From contig NZ_VOBI01000010.1 of the NCBI RefSeq assembly GCF_008369325.1, forward strand, positions 186,001 through 250,000: DNA of 64,000 nt. The letters run 5' to 3'. Made by a program: the position numbers and the translations under genes. Under the pieces are notes generated by a model. It did not search any database. It worked only from the letters and a program-made list of their open reading frames with translations, and had not been told where the DNA came from. The DNA is from Pseudomonas sp. ANT_H12B. Its GTDB lineage: Bacteria > Pseudomonadota > Gammaproteobacteria > Pseudomonadales > Pseudomonadaceae. Position 1 is the stretch's first letter. Each line of letters opens with the position of its first letter. This document shows, piece after piece, positions 17,821 to 25,675 of the stretch.

Positions 17821-18288
17821 CTACTTGTGGTAAGGGTGGCCGGACAGGACTGTCCAGGCACGATACAGCTGTTCGCCGATCAGGATTCGCACCAACGGGT
17901 GCGGCAACGTCAACGGCGAGAGCGACCAGCGCTGATCGGCCCGGGCACAGACTTCCGGCGCCAGCCCTTCGGGACCGCCGACCATGAAATTCACCGTGCG
18001 CGAGTCCAGCCGCCAGCGATCGAGCTCGACCGCCAGCTGCTCGGTGCTCCAGGGCTTGCCGTGGACTTCGAGGGTCACAACGCGCTCGTTCGGCCCGACC
18101 TTGGCCAGCATGGCTTCGCCTTCCTGACGGATGAAGCGCGCCACGTCGGCGTTCTTGCCACGGGTGTTGAGCGGTATTTCCACCAGTTCCAGCGCCAGCT
18201 CGGACGGAAGACGCTTGGCATATTCATGCCAGCCTTCTTCCACCCACTTGGGCATGCGTGAACCGACAGCGATCAGTCGCAGTCGCAC
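17821..18288 (-). CDS. rlmH: 23S rRNA (pseudouridine-1915 N3) methyltransferase
   Basis: A 155-aa SPOUT methyltransferase acting on helix 69 of 23S rRNA. The SAM-binding knot is seen in FMVGGPEGLAPEV, and the C-terminus has LSPLTLPHPLVRILIGEQLYRAW followed by LSGHPYHK. Length equals that of E. coli RlmH. It lies 9 bp after rsfS and 10 bp before mrdA, so it belongs to the same transcript. Confidence 0.97.
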   Translation of the reverse strand: MRLRLIAVGSRMPKWVEEGWHEYAKRLPSELALELVEIPLNTRGKNADVARFIRQEGEAMLAKVGPNERVVTLEVHGKPWSTEQLAVELDRWRLDSRTVNFMVGGPEGLAPEVCARADQRWSLSPLTLPHPLVRILIGEQLYRAWTVLSGHPYHK

Positions 18289-18297
18289 AGCGATCCC

Positions 18298-18792
18298 TTA
18301 TTGCTGGTCTTTGTTGAGCTTGACGAAGTGCTCATGGCTGTTTTCAGGGCTGTGGTGAGCCGCGTTCAGAGCACGACTCTGCTCTGCACCGGACCACAGA
18401 CGCTCAAGGTCGTAAAACTGACGAGCCGAGGCAGTCATCATGTGCACGATGACATCGTCCATATCCAGCAACACCCAGTCGCTGTCGCCCTTGCCTTCTT
18501 CACCCAGGGGCTTGACGCCCAGGGCCTTGACCGCTTCGCGGACCTTGTCCAGCATCGCGCCGATCTGGCGGTTGGACGTACCGGTGGCGATGATCATGTA
18601 GTCAGTGATGCTCTGCTTTTCGCGAACGTCGATGACCTGGATGTCCTGGCCCTTGACGTCTTCGAGGGCGGCTACGGCAACCTTGACCAGCTCATCACCC
18701 TTCAGCGGCTCGTTGGTCAGAACCGGCTCAGGCAGCGGGGCGCTTTTGAACGTGCCTTTACGCTTTACTTTAGTTACGTCTTTGTTCGTCAT
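18298..18792 (-). CDS. rsfS: Ribosomal silencing factor RsfS
   Basis: A 164-aa protein. The conserved RsfS/DUF143 domain (about residues 35-140) contains VREKQSITDYMIIATGTSNRQ and DWVLLDMDDVIVHMM. RsfS binds L14 and blocks subunit joining in starvation. N- and C-terminal extensions are longer than in E. coli but are usual in pseudomonads. The start at 18792 (MTNKDVTKVKRKG) is chosen; its ribosome-binding site is weak and a start 14 codons upstream cannot be excluded. Linked with rlmH and nadD as in most Gammaproteobacteria. Confidence 0.94.
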   Translation of the reverse strand: MTNKDVTKVKRKGTFKSAPLPEPVLTNEPLKGDELVKVAVAALEDVKGQDIQVIDVREKQSITDYMIIATGTSNRQIGAMLDKVREAVKALGVKPLGEEGKGDSDWVLLDMDDVIVHMMTASARQFYDLERLWSGAEQSRALNAAHHSPENSHEHFVKLNKDQQ

Positions 18793-18864
18793 ATAAAACT
18801 CGTTTTGCTCGTATGTTCGGGCGCTTCGGTTCACGCGTTCACGTGTTTTGAAGCGCTCCCTTTT

Positions 18865-19587
18865 TCAGTTCGACGCACGGTAAAGTCCGTGCGCATCGAT
18901 GTAGGCCAGGACCGCGTCGGGCACCAGGAAACGTACCGACTTACCGCTGGCCAGCAGTTGACGGATCTGGGTGGCGGATACCGCGAGCGGTGTCTGCCAG
19001 ACGAATGCAATCTGTCCGCTCGGCCCTTTAAGGGCCAGCGGGTCGCTCACCGAGCGTGCCGCCAATAGATTGCGCAATGCATCCGGCGGTTCGCTGTCGG
19101 CATCCGGGCGTTGCAGCACCAGGATGTGGCAATGCTGGAGCAACTCTTCCCAGCGGTGCCAAGTGGGCAGTCCGCAAAATGCGTCCCAGCCCAAAAGTAG
19201 AAAAACCTGGGTCTCGGCGGCCATTTCGGCGCGCATCAATTCCAGGGTATCGATAGTGTAGGACGGTTTGTCCCGCTGCAATTCGCGGGCGTCCACCACT
19301 AACGGCGCCACACCGGCCACCGCGCACTCGACCATCGCCAGACGGTCTTTCGCCGACACCTGCGGCGTACCGCGATGAGGCGGTCTGGCACTGGGCGTCA
19401 GACGCAACTCGTCGAGCGCCAGCGATTCGGCGACTTCCAGCGCCCCACGCAAATGGCCGACGTGCACCGGGTCGAAAGTACCGCCCAGCATGCCAATGCG
19501 TCGAGGCGCAGGCTCGCTGACGGATTCCTGGGCTGACAGGTCGAAGTCGCCCAAGTCAGACCGACGCCTGGCCGCGCAACTGGCCAT
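18865..19587 (-). CDS. nadD: Nicotinate-nucleotide adenylyltransferase
   Basis: An enzyme of NAD synthesis that adenylates nicotinate mononucleotide. The nucleotidyltransferase motif GGTFDPVHVGHL (HxGH) stands near the N-terminus and the ISxTxIR-like motif appears as VSATQIRQLL near the C-terminus. The domain needs only about 210 aa. The reading frame extends about 32 residues further upstream, overlapping the end of proA, and no ATG or GTG lies closer to the domain. The real start is therefore unclear: ATG 19587, GTG 19590 or a TTG nearer the domain. Confidence 0.92.
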   Translation of the reverse strand: MASCAARRRSDLGDFDLSAQESVSEPAPRRIGMLGGTFDPVHVGHLRGALEVAESLALDELRLTPSARPPHRGTPQVSAKDRLAMVECAVAGVAPLVVDARELQRDKPSYTIDTLELMRAEMAAETQVFLLLGWDAFCGLPTWHRWEELLQHCHILVLQRPDADSEPPDALRNLLAARSVSDPLALKGPSGQIAFVWQTPLAVSATQIRQLLASGKSVRFLVPDAVLAYIDAHGLYRASN

Positions 19588-20827
19588 CACCGACCACGAT
19601 GTACTTCTCGCAGGTCAGACCTTCGAGGCCCACCGGGCCGCGGGCGTGCAGCTTATCAGTAGAAATGCCAATCTCGGCACCCAATCCGTATTCGAAGCCA
19701 TCGGCGAAGCACGTCGGCGTGTTGATCATTACCGAGGACGAATCGACTTCGGCCACGAATCGCCGTGTGTCGGCGAGGTTTTCGCTGACAATCGAATCGG
19801 TGTGATGGGAGCCGTACTTGTTGATGTGCTCGATCGCCTGGTCCAGTCCGTCGACCACCCGGATCGAGAGAATGGGCGCCAGGTATTCGGTGTTCCAGTC
19901 TTCTTCAGTCGCTGCAGCTGCTTCGATGATCGCCCGCGTGCGTTCGCAACCGCGCAGTTCGACGCCTTTTTCGCGGAACTGTGCAGCCATCGACGGCAGG
20001 AAATCTTTGGCAACGCTTTGATCCACCAGCAGCGTTTCCATGGCGCCGCAGATGCCATAACGATAAGTCTTGGCGTTGAAGGCGATGCGCTGGGCTTTCG
20101 GCAGATCGGCGTGGGCGCTGACGTAAACGTGACAGATGCCGTCCAGATGCTTGATCACCGGCACGCGAGCATCGCGGCTGACCCGTTCGATCAGACCACG
20201 GCCACCACGGGGCACGATGACGTCCACGTATTCAGGCATGGTAATCAGCGCGCCAACAGCGGCACGATCGGTGGTTTCGACCACTTGCACCACAGCGGCC
20301 GGCAGATCGGCTTCGGCCAGGCCGCGCTGGATGCAGGCGGCAATGGCACGGTTGGAATGAATCGCCTCGGAACCGCCACGCAGGATGGTCGCGTTGCCAG
20401 ACTTCAGGCACAGGCTGGCGGCATCGATGGTCACGTTCGGCCGGGACTCGTAAATGATCCCGATCACACCCAGCGGCACGCGCATCTTGCCGACCTGAAT
20501 GCCCGACGGCCGGAAACTCATGTCGCGGATCGCCCCGACCGGGTCCGGCAACGCCGCCACCTGACGCAGGCCGACGATCATGCCGTCAATACGCTCCGGG
20601 GTCAGCGCCAGACGTTCCAGCAGCGCAGGCTCAAGGCCATTGACGCGGCCAGCCGCCAGATCCAGCTCATTGGCAGCCGTCAGCTCGACGCGTGCTGCGT
20701 CCAACGCATTGGCCGCAGCCTGCAAGGCGCGGTTTTTCTGCGCGGTGCTGGCACGGCCGATGACGCGAGAAGCTTCGCGGGCAGCGCGACCCAATCGGGT
20801 CATGTAGTCAAGAACGGACTCAGTCAT
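19556..20827 (-). CDS. proA: Glutamate-5-semialdehyde dehydrogenase (gamma-glutamyl phosphate reductase)
   Basis: A 423-aa enzyme for the second step of proline synthesis. It shows PLGVIGIIYESRPNVTIDAA, KSGNATILRGGSEA, a DVIVPRGGRGLIE block and the catalytic Cys in INTPTCFADGFEYGLGAE. Length equals that of the family. The proB kinase is not nearby, as usual in Pseudomonas. Its 3' end overlaps the nadD frame by about 30 bp, suggesting that nadD depends on proA transcription. Confidence 0.97.
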   Translation of the reverse strand: MTESVLDYMTRLGRAAREASRVIGRASTAQKNRALQAAANALDAARVELTAANELDLAAGRVNGLEPALLERLALTPERIDGMIVGLRQVAALPDPVGAIRDMSFRPSGIQVGKMRVPLGVIGIIYESRPNVTIDAASLCLKSGNATILRGGSEAIHSNRAIAACIQRGLAEADLPAAVVQVVETTDRAAVGALITMPEYVDVIVPRGGRGLIERVSRDARVPVIKHLDGICHVYVSAHADLPKAQRIAFNAKTYRYGICGAMETLLVDQSVAKDFLPSMAAQFREKGVELRGCERTRAIIEAAAATEEDWNTEYLAPILSIRVVDGLDQAIEHINKYGSHHTDSIVSENLADTRRFVAEVDSSSVMINTPTCFADGFEYGLGAEIGISTDKLHARGPVGLEGLTCEKYIVVGDGQLRGQASV

Positions 20828-21016
20828 GGTCTGGAGTGGTCTTTGCTAAGGTCTTGGTAAAGAGTAAAGCGGCAGATTATAGCTGTCGCGTCCCCCGACT
20901 AACAGCGGTGACGGGCGGATGGTCGAAATGGAGGGCAATTTGCCGACGTTCAGCCGTGATTAAGCTGCAAATTGTTATCATCGCGACTCAATCAGCCCTG
21001 ATTAACACTGTTCATC

Positions 21017-21715
21017 ATGTCCAACCTGACTGTTCCCGCGTCCACTTCAAGCCTGCCTGCCGGACTTCCGGACGCGTTTTTCGACCGGGACGCCCAGACA
21101 TTGGCCCGGGATTTACTCGGCAAAGTCATCCGTCACCGGGTCGGCGACCTGTGGCTTAGCGCCCGGATCATCGAAACCGAAGCCTATTACTTTGAAGAGA
21201 AAGGCAGCCACGCCTCGCTCGGTTACACAGAAAAACGTAAGGCTTTGTTTCTGGATGGCGGCCATATCTATATGTATTACGCCCGGGGCGGCGACTCGCT
21301 GAATTTCAGCGCTATGGGGCCGGGGAACGCCGTGCTGATCAAATCCGCTTATCCGTGGGTCGATGAGTTGAGCGGGCCGGCGAGCCTGGCGCAGATGCTG
21401 TTGAACAATCCCGACGCCCAAGGCCGCCCTCGCCCCTCGCAAAAACTCTGCGCCGGGCAGACATTGCTCTGCAAAGCACTGGGCCTGAAGGTGCCGGTCT
21501 GGGACGCCAAGCGCTTCGACCACGACGTGCTACTGGTGGAGGATATCGGGCCGGCACCGGCCCATATCATCCAGACCACACGTCTGGGCATCCCTCATGG
21601 CCGCGACGAACACCTGATGTACCGCTTCGTCGATGGCGCCTACGCGCCTTATTGCACGCGGAACCCGCTGCGACGAGGGCAGGTCGAAGGTCGCGATTAT
21701 TTTTTGCTGTCCTGA
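21017..21715 (+). CDS. DNA-3-methyladenine glycosylase (AAG/MPG family)
   Basis: A 232-aa base-excision repair enzyme of the AAG fold, which excises alkylated purines. The catalytic Glu lies in ARIIETEAYYFEEKGSHAS. Family blocks are YMYYARGGDSLNFSA, GPGNAVLIKSAYP and the C-terminal RFVDGAYAPYCTRNPLRRG. It diverges from proA over 189 bp. It is the eukaryotic-type AAG family, not the Tag or AlkA type. Confidence 0.93.
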   Translation: MSNLTVPASTSSLPAGLPDAFFDRDAQTLARDLLGKVIRHRVGDLWLSARIIETEAYYFEEKGSHASLGYTEKRKALFLDGGHIYMYYARGGDSLNFSAMGPGNAVLIKSAYPWVDELSGPASLAQMLLNNPDAQGRPRPSQKLCAGQTLLCKALGLKVPVWDAKRFDHDVLLVEDIGPAPAHIIQTTRLGIPHGRDEHLMYRFVDGAYAPYCTRNPLRRGQVEGRDYFLLS

Positions 21716-21730
21716 ACAATGAAAATCCCA

Positions 21731-21817
21731 TGTGGGGAGCATGCTCGCGATAGTGGCCTTTCAGTTGATACTTATGTTGCCTGATACACCGCTATCGCGA
21801 GCAAGCTCGCTCCCACA
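21731..21817. repeat. REPIN-like inverted pair
   Basis: Arms TGTGGGGAGCATGCTCGCGA (21731-21750, continuing TAG) and CTATCGCGAGCAAGCTCGCT (21792-21811, continuing CCCACA) with an imperfect left tip. It lies between the glycosylase gene and the DedA-PAP2 gene. Confidence 0.8.
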
Positions 21818-21888
21818 GAGGATCTGTAGAGTTTTGAACATTGCGTTCGTCCCTCTGGACCAAGTGATTATTCAATGGAGTTGTTTTT

Positions 21889-23205
21889 ATGGGCCCATGG
21901 CTCGATAGCGTGACCGGCTGGTTGACGGTCAATCCACAATGGCTGGCCGCCGCGGTGTTCATAGTGGCCTTTGTGGAATGCCTGGCGATTGCCGGGTTGG
22001 TCGTACCCGGCACGGTGCTGCTGTTTGCCGTGGCGGTCCTGGCCGGCAGTGGCGCGCTGTCGTTGGGTGAAACATTGCTGCTGGGGTTTCTCGCCGGTGT
22101 GCTGGGGGACATCGTTTCGTACTTTATCGGGCGACATTTCCATCAGAACATCCGGCGCCTGCCAGGCCTGCGCCATCATCCGGAATGGATTGCCGGCGCC
22201 GAAGCGTATTTCCAGCGCTACGGCATCGCCAGCCTGTTGGTCGGACGTTTCATCGGCCCATTGCGGCCCATGCTGCCGATGGTCGCGGGGATGTTCGACA
22301 TGCCCTTCCCGCGCTTCGCCGCCGTCAGCCTGCTGGCCACCGCCGGCTGGAGCGTTGCCTACCTGCTGCCCGGCTGGGCCACGGGTGCGGCGATTCGCTT
22401 GCCGTTACCGGAAGGTTTCTGGCTTCAGGCCGGGATCGTCGCCGGCAGTATCGCGGTGATGGTGGGGTTGAGTGCAACCAGCAGCTTGCGGCGTCATCGC
22501 AAGGCCACGGTGTTTATTACCGGTATGAGTTTCCTGATTCTGGCAGGGCTGTTTATCGGCTTCCCGCACCTGACCGCGCTCGACCAAGGCGTGATGACCC
22601 TGGTGCAGGAGCACCGCAGCCCGATGCTCGATGAGGTGGCCGTGGTCTTCACGCTGATCGGCGAGTTCCGCAACATGCTGATATTCAGCGCCCTGCTGAC
22701 AGCCTTGTTGCTGCTGACTCGACAATGGCGGCAAGCGATCTTTGCCTGCAGCACCCTGCTGTTCACCGCGCTGGGCAACACCGTGACCAAACACTTTTTC
22801 GCTCGCGTGCGCCCGGAAGTATTGAGCGACCCACTGACCAGTTACAGCATGCCAAGCGGTCATGCGTCGGGGTCCTTCGCGCTATTTCTGACCCTCGCGG
22901 TGCTGGCCGGGCGCGGGCAACCACCGCGGATGCGCTTGACGTGGTTGCTGGTAGGTTGTTTGCCGGCGCTGGCGATTGCCCTGTCGCGGGTGTATCTGGG
23001 GGCGCACTGGCCAACGGACGTGCTGGCCGGAGCGATACTGGCGGCATGCGTGTGTGCGGCGTGCTTGTGGCTGAGTCAGTGTCAGACATCACTCAATGCC
23101 ATGCCGCCCAAAGTCTGGTGGCTGGTATTGCCGGCGATGGTGGCATTGTTCGGGTTCTTTGCCCTGAGACATTTGCCGCATACGATGCTGCGCTACGCCT
23201 ACTGA
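21889..23205 (+). CDS. DedA-PAP2 fusion membrane protein
   Basis: A 438-aa fusion. Residues about 1-200 are a DedA/SNARE-associated domain (VAFVECLAIAGLVVPGTVLL, GDIVSYFIGRHF, RFIGPLRPMLPMVAGMF), a family now linked to lipid-carrier flipping. Residues about 215-430 are a PAP2 phosphatase with its three motifs: KHFFARVRP, MPSGHASG and SRVYLGAHWPTD. About ten or more membrane segments are expected. A plausible role is dephosphorylation and return of a lipid carrier such as undecaprenyl pyrophosphate; this is inferred. GGAG stands 9 bp before the ATG. A stand-alone DedA gene also occurs at 39077. Confidence 0.9.
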   Translation: MGPWLDSVTGWLTVNPQWLAAAVFIVAFVECLAIAGLVVPGTVLLFAVAVLAGSGALSLGETLLLGFLAGVLGDIVSYFIGRHFHQNIRRLPGLRHHPEWIAGAEAYFQRYGIASLLVGRFIGPLRPMLPMVAGMFDMPFPRFAAVSLLATAGWSVAYLLPGWATGAAIRLPLPEGFWLQAGIVAGSIAVMVGLSATSSLRRHRKATVFITGMSFLILAGLFIGFPHLTALDQGVMTLVQEHRSPMLDEVAVVFTLIGEFRNMLIFSALLTALLLLTRQWRQAIFACSTLLFTALGNTVTKHFFARVRPEVLSDPLTSYSMPSGHASGSFALFLTLAVLAGRGQPPRMRLTWLLVGCLPALAIALSRVYLGAHWPTDVLAGAILAACVCAACLWLSQCQTSLNAMPPKVWWLVLPAMVALFGFFALRHLPHTMLRYAY

Positions 23206-23231
23206 CGCCGGATCACTTGCAGCAGCTGCGT

Positions 23232-23822
23232 CTAGGCAAACAATTCGCCTTGCAGTTCATCCAATAGCGCCTGAATCGCATCCAGCCGCTGCTGCGGATC
23301 ATCGAGTTGCAGCAGGTCGATCTTGTCTACCTCGGCAAACGGCAGCAGGTACGCCAGCTGATTGGCCAGCGACTGTTGCCCGGTCGCTTCGGTGCCCATG
23401 TTCAACGCTTCGACCATCGGATGTTCCGCCAGGGCCTGGAGCAGTGCGACCAGGTCGGCGTCCTCATCCTGCAACGGCTGCTCGGGCTCGTCTTCCAGCC
23501 ACTCGACCTCGGCGACGGTCAGCTGATCGCGCTGAGTCTCGGTGCGCAACACGTGGAAACGCCGTCCACCCTGCACCCGAATGCCCAGCAGGCCGTTGTC
23601 CTGCTGCTTGAAATCAGTGATCAGCGCCTCGCATCCGACCAACGCATAACCCGCCGGGGCGATGCCGACCTCTTCGCCGTCGAGTATGCACACCACGCCA
23701 AAGCCGCCGCCCTGTTTCATGCAGCGGCTGATCATATCCAGGTAGCGCGCCTCGAAGATCTGCAAGTCGAGGATGCAGCCAGGAAACAGCACCGTGTTCA
23801 GCGGAAAAAGCGGCAAGCTCAT
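23232..23822 (-). CDS. Lon N-terminal (substrate-binding) domain protein
   Basis: A protein of about 196 aa made of a single LON-N/PUA-like domain (LPLFPLNTVLFPGCILDLQIFE) and lacking the ATPase and protease parts of Lon. Other blocks are SRCMKQGGGFGVVCI and RRFHVLRTETQRDQL. The fold resembles the substrate-recognition domain of Lon, and the function of stand-alone versions is unknown. Two start ATGs (23828, 23822) are possible; the second has better spacing to AAGGAA. It converges on the DedA-PAP2 gene and lies downstream of cidA-lrgB. Confidence 0.88.
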   Translation of the reverse strand: MSLPLFPLNTVLFPGCILDLQIFEARYLDMISRCMKQGGGFGVVCILDGEEVGIAPAGYALVGCEALITDFKQQDNGLLGIRVQGGRRFHVLRTETQRDQLTVAEVEWLEDEPEQPLQDEDADLVALLQALAEHPMVEALNMGTEATGQQSLANQLAYLLPFAEVDKIDLLQLDDPQQRLDAIQALLDELQGELFA

Positions 23823-23832
23823 AGACATTTCC

Positions 23833-24549
23833 TTACACCACCATCGACACCGCCAACGGCAGGAAAACCGCCGTGGCCACGCCCATCAGACTCATCGCCA
23901 GCGCCGCAAAGGCGCCGCACTCCTCACTTTCCTGCATCGCCACCGCCGTGCCGACCGCGTGGGCGGTCATGCCCAGTGCCATGCCGCGGGCTTCGGCGCT
24001 GTGGACGCCGAGCCGGGTCAAAAGCGCCGGGCCGAAGATCGCGCCGATCACGCCGGTGATCAGCACGAAGACCGCCGCCAGCGCCGCGACGCCACCGATC
24101 TGCTCGGCCACCAGCATGGCAATCGGCGACGTCACCGACTTGGGTGCCATGGTCATCAGGATCATGTGTTCGGCACCGAACCACCAGCCCAACAACACGC
24201 CCATTCCCGTGGCAACCACACCGCCTATCACCAGCGTAGTAAATATCGGCCAGAACAACTGCCGAATCCTTCGCAGATTGAGGTACAGCGGCACCGCCAG
24301 GGCAACCGTTGCCGGCCCGAGCAAGATACTGAGGATCTCGGTGCTCTTGCGGTACTCGGCGTAGGTCAGGCCACAGCCTACCAAAACGCCAATCACCAGC
24401 AGCATCGAGACCAGCACCGGCTGCAGAAAGATCCAGCGGGTTTTTTCAAACGCCGCCAACACCAGTTGATACGCACCCAGGGTAATACCGATGCCGAACA
24501 ACGGATGATGAATCACCGACGCCCAGGCGCCGTGCCAGTCGAAGATCAT
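23833..24549 (-). CDS. lrgB: LrgB/CidB family membrane protein
   Basis: A 238-aa, mostly hydrophobic protein with seven or more membrane segments and typical LrgB blocks: FGIGITLGAYQLVL, PATVALAVPLYLNL, MAPKSVTSPIAMLVAE and ARGMALGMTAHAVGTA. The family acts with LrgA/CidA in control of murein hydrolase export or lysis, and some members transport small acids. Its ATG overlaps the cidA stop by 4 bp (ATGA), so the two are coupled. Confidence 0.92.
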   Translation of the reverse strand: MIFDWHGAWASVIHHPLFGIGITLGAYQLVLAAFEKTRWIFLQPVLVSMLLVIGVLVGCGLTYAEYRKSTEILSILLGPATVALAVPLYLNLRRIRQLFWPIFTTLVIGGVVATGMGVLLGWWFGAEHMILMTMAPKSVTSPIAMLVAEQIGGVAALAAVFVLITGVIGAIFGPALLTRLGVHSAEARGMALGMTAHAVGTAVAMQESEECGAFAALAMSLMGVATAVFLPLAVSMVV

Positions 24550-24908
24550 TGGCTGTCCTCAGGATGAGCGTGACGCTTGACCATGCGCTGCATCAGCACA
24601 CCGGCAAACGCCAGGGACAGCACCAGCGACAACACCAGCGCGCCGACAATGGCCCAGAAATCTGCCGCGATGTCGGCCGCGTAAACCATCACGCCCACGG
24701 CGGGCGGCACCAACAGCAAAGGCAGGTAACGCAGCAGACTGCTGGCCGCGAGGCTCAGCGGCTCGCCGACCTGACCACGGCAGATCAGGTACACCAGCAA
24801 CAGCAGCAGGCCGACAATCGGCCCCGGCAGCACCGGTAAAAACAAATGATTGATGGCTGTGCCCAGCAATTGGAACAGCACGAGCCAGGTCAGGCCACGT
24901 AACAACAT
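24546..24908 (-). CDS. cidA: CidA/LrgA family holin-like protein
   Basis: A 120-aa protein with four predicted membrane helices (LTWLVLFQLLGTAI, PGPIVGLLLLLVYLI, LLRYLPLLLVPPAVGVM, IVGALVLSLVLSLAFAGVL). It matches the holin-like CidA/LrgA family. The GPIVGLLLLL and LLVPPAVGVM motifs are diagnostic. GGAGAGGAAGG stands just upstream. It is the first gene of a two-gene operon with lrgB. Confidence 0.9.
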   Translation of the reverse strand: MLLRGLTWLVLFQLLGTAINHLFLPVLPGPIVGLLLLLVYLICRGQVGEPLSLAASSLLRYLPLLLVPPAVGVMVYAADIAADFWAIVGALVLSLVLSLAFAGVLMQRMVKRHAHPEDSQ

Positions 24909-25106
24909 CCTTCCTCTCCCGCAAAACTTATCTCCCGCAGTGGCGGGCCAAGCATTATAAGCACGTCAACGCTATGGATCGGCATTCGCCAAAAGCATGG
25001 TCAGTTGACCGGAGCCATTTGCCATGTTGATCTAAAGTGGTAATCCGGGCGGCCAAATCCCCCCACCTCAAAACTAAAAATACCGATGAACCCAAGGAGA
25101 GTCTCA

Positions 25107-25562
25107 ATGCCCTATGTTCCCGTTGCAGAGCTCAAAGATTATGTCGGCAAGGAACTTGGACGTTCCGAATGGCTCACCATCGATCAGGCGCGCATCAACC
25201 TGTTCGCTGAAGCCACCGGGGATTATCAGTTCATCCATGTCGACCCGGTCAAAGCCGCGCAAACGCCATTTGGCAGCACCATTGCCCACGGTTTTCTGTC
25301 ACTGTCGCTGATCCCCAAACTGATGGAAGACATCCTCATCCTCCCTGAAGGGGTGAAGATGGTGGTCAACTACGGTCTGGACAGCGTTCGTTTCATCCAG
25401 CCAGTGAAGGTCAATTCCCGGGTGCGACTCAAGGTCGACATGAACGAAGTCACCGAGAAAAAACCCGGTCAATGGCTGCTCAAAGCCACCGCCACACTGG
25501 AAATCGAAGGGTCGGACAAACCGGCGTATATCGCCGAACCGCTGTCCCTCTGCTTCGTGTAA
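25107..25562 (+). CDS. MaoC family (R)-specific enoyl-CoA hydratase-like protein
   Basis: A 151-aa hot-dog-fold protein. The hydratase motif is complete: ATGDYQFIHVDPVKAAQTPF followed by GSTIAHGFLSLSL, with the catalytic Asp and His. That suggests hydration of enoyl-CoA esters, possibly feeding polyhydroxyalkanoate or beta-oxidation; the substrate is not visible. The start MPYVPVAELKDYVGKELG at 25107 has AAGGAGA in front. It stands alone, transcribed divergently from cidA. Confidence 0.92.
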   Translation: MPYVPVAELKDYVGKELGRSEWLTIDQARINLFAEATGDYQFIHVDPVKAAQTPFGSTIAHGFLSLSLIPKLMEDILILPEGVKMVVNYGLDSVRFIQPVKVNSRVRLKVDMNEVTEKKPGQWLLKATATLEIEGSDKPAYIAEPLSLCFV

Positions 25563-25675
25563 ACCATCCCGGATGCGAAGCAGCTCACGCTGTTTCGCGC
25601 CCTCGGCTGTTTTCCCGTCTATATAAGGTCATAGAGCTGCGGCATACTCGGTCGCCTAATTGCCCGGATCCTGCT

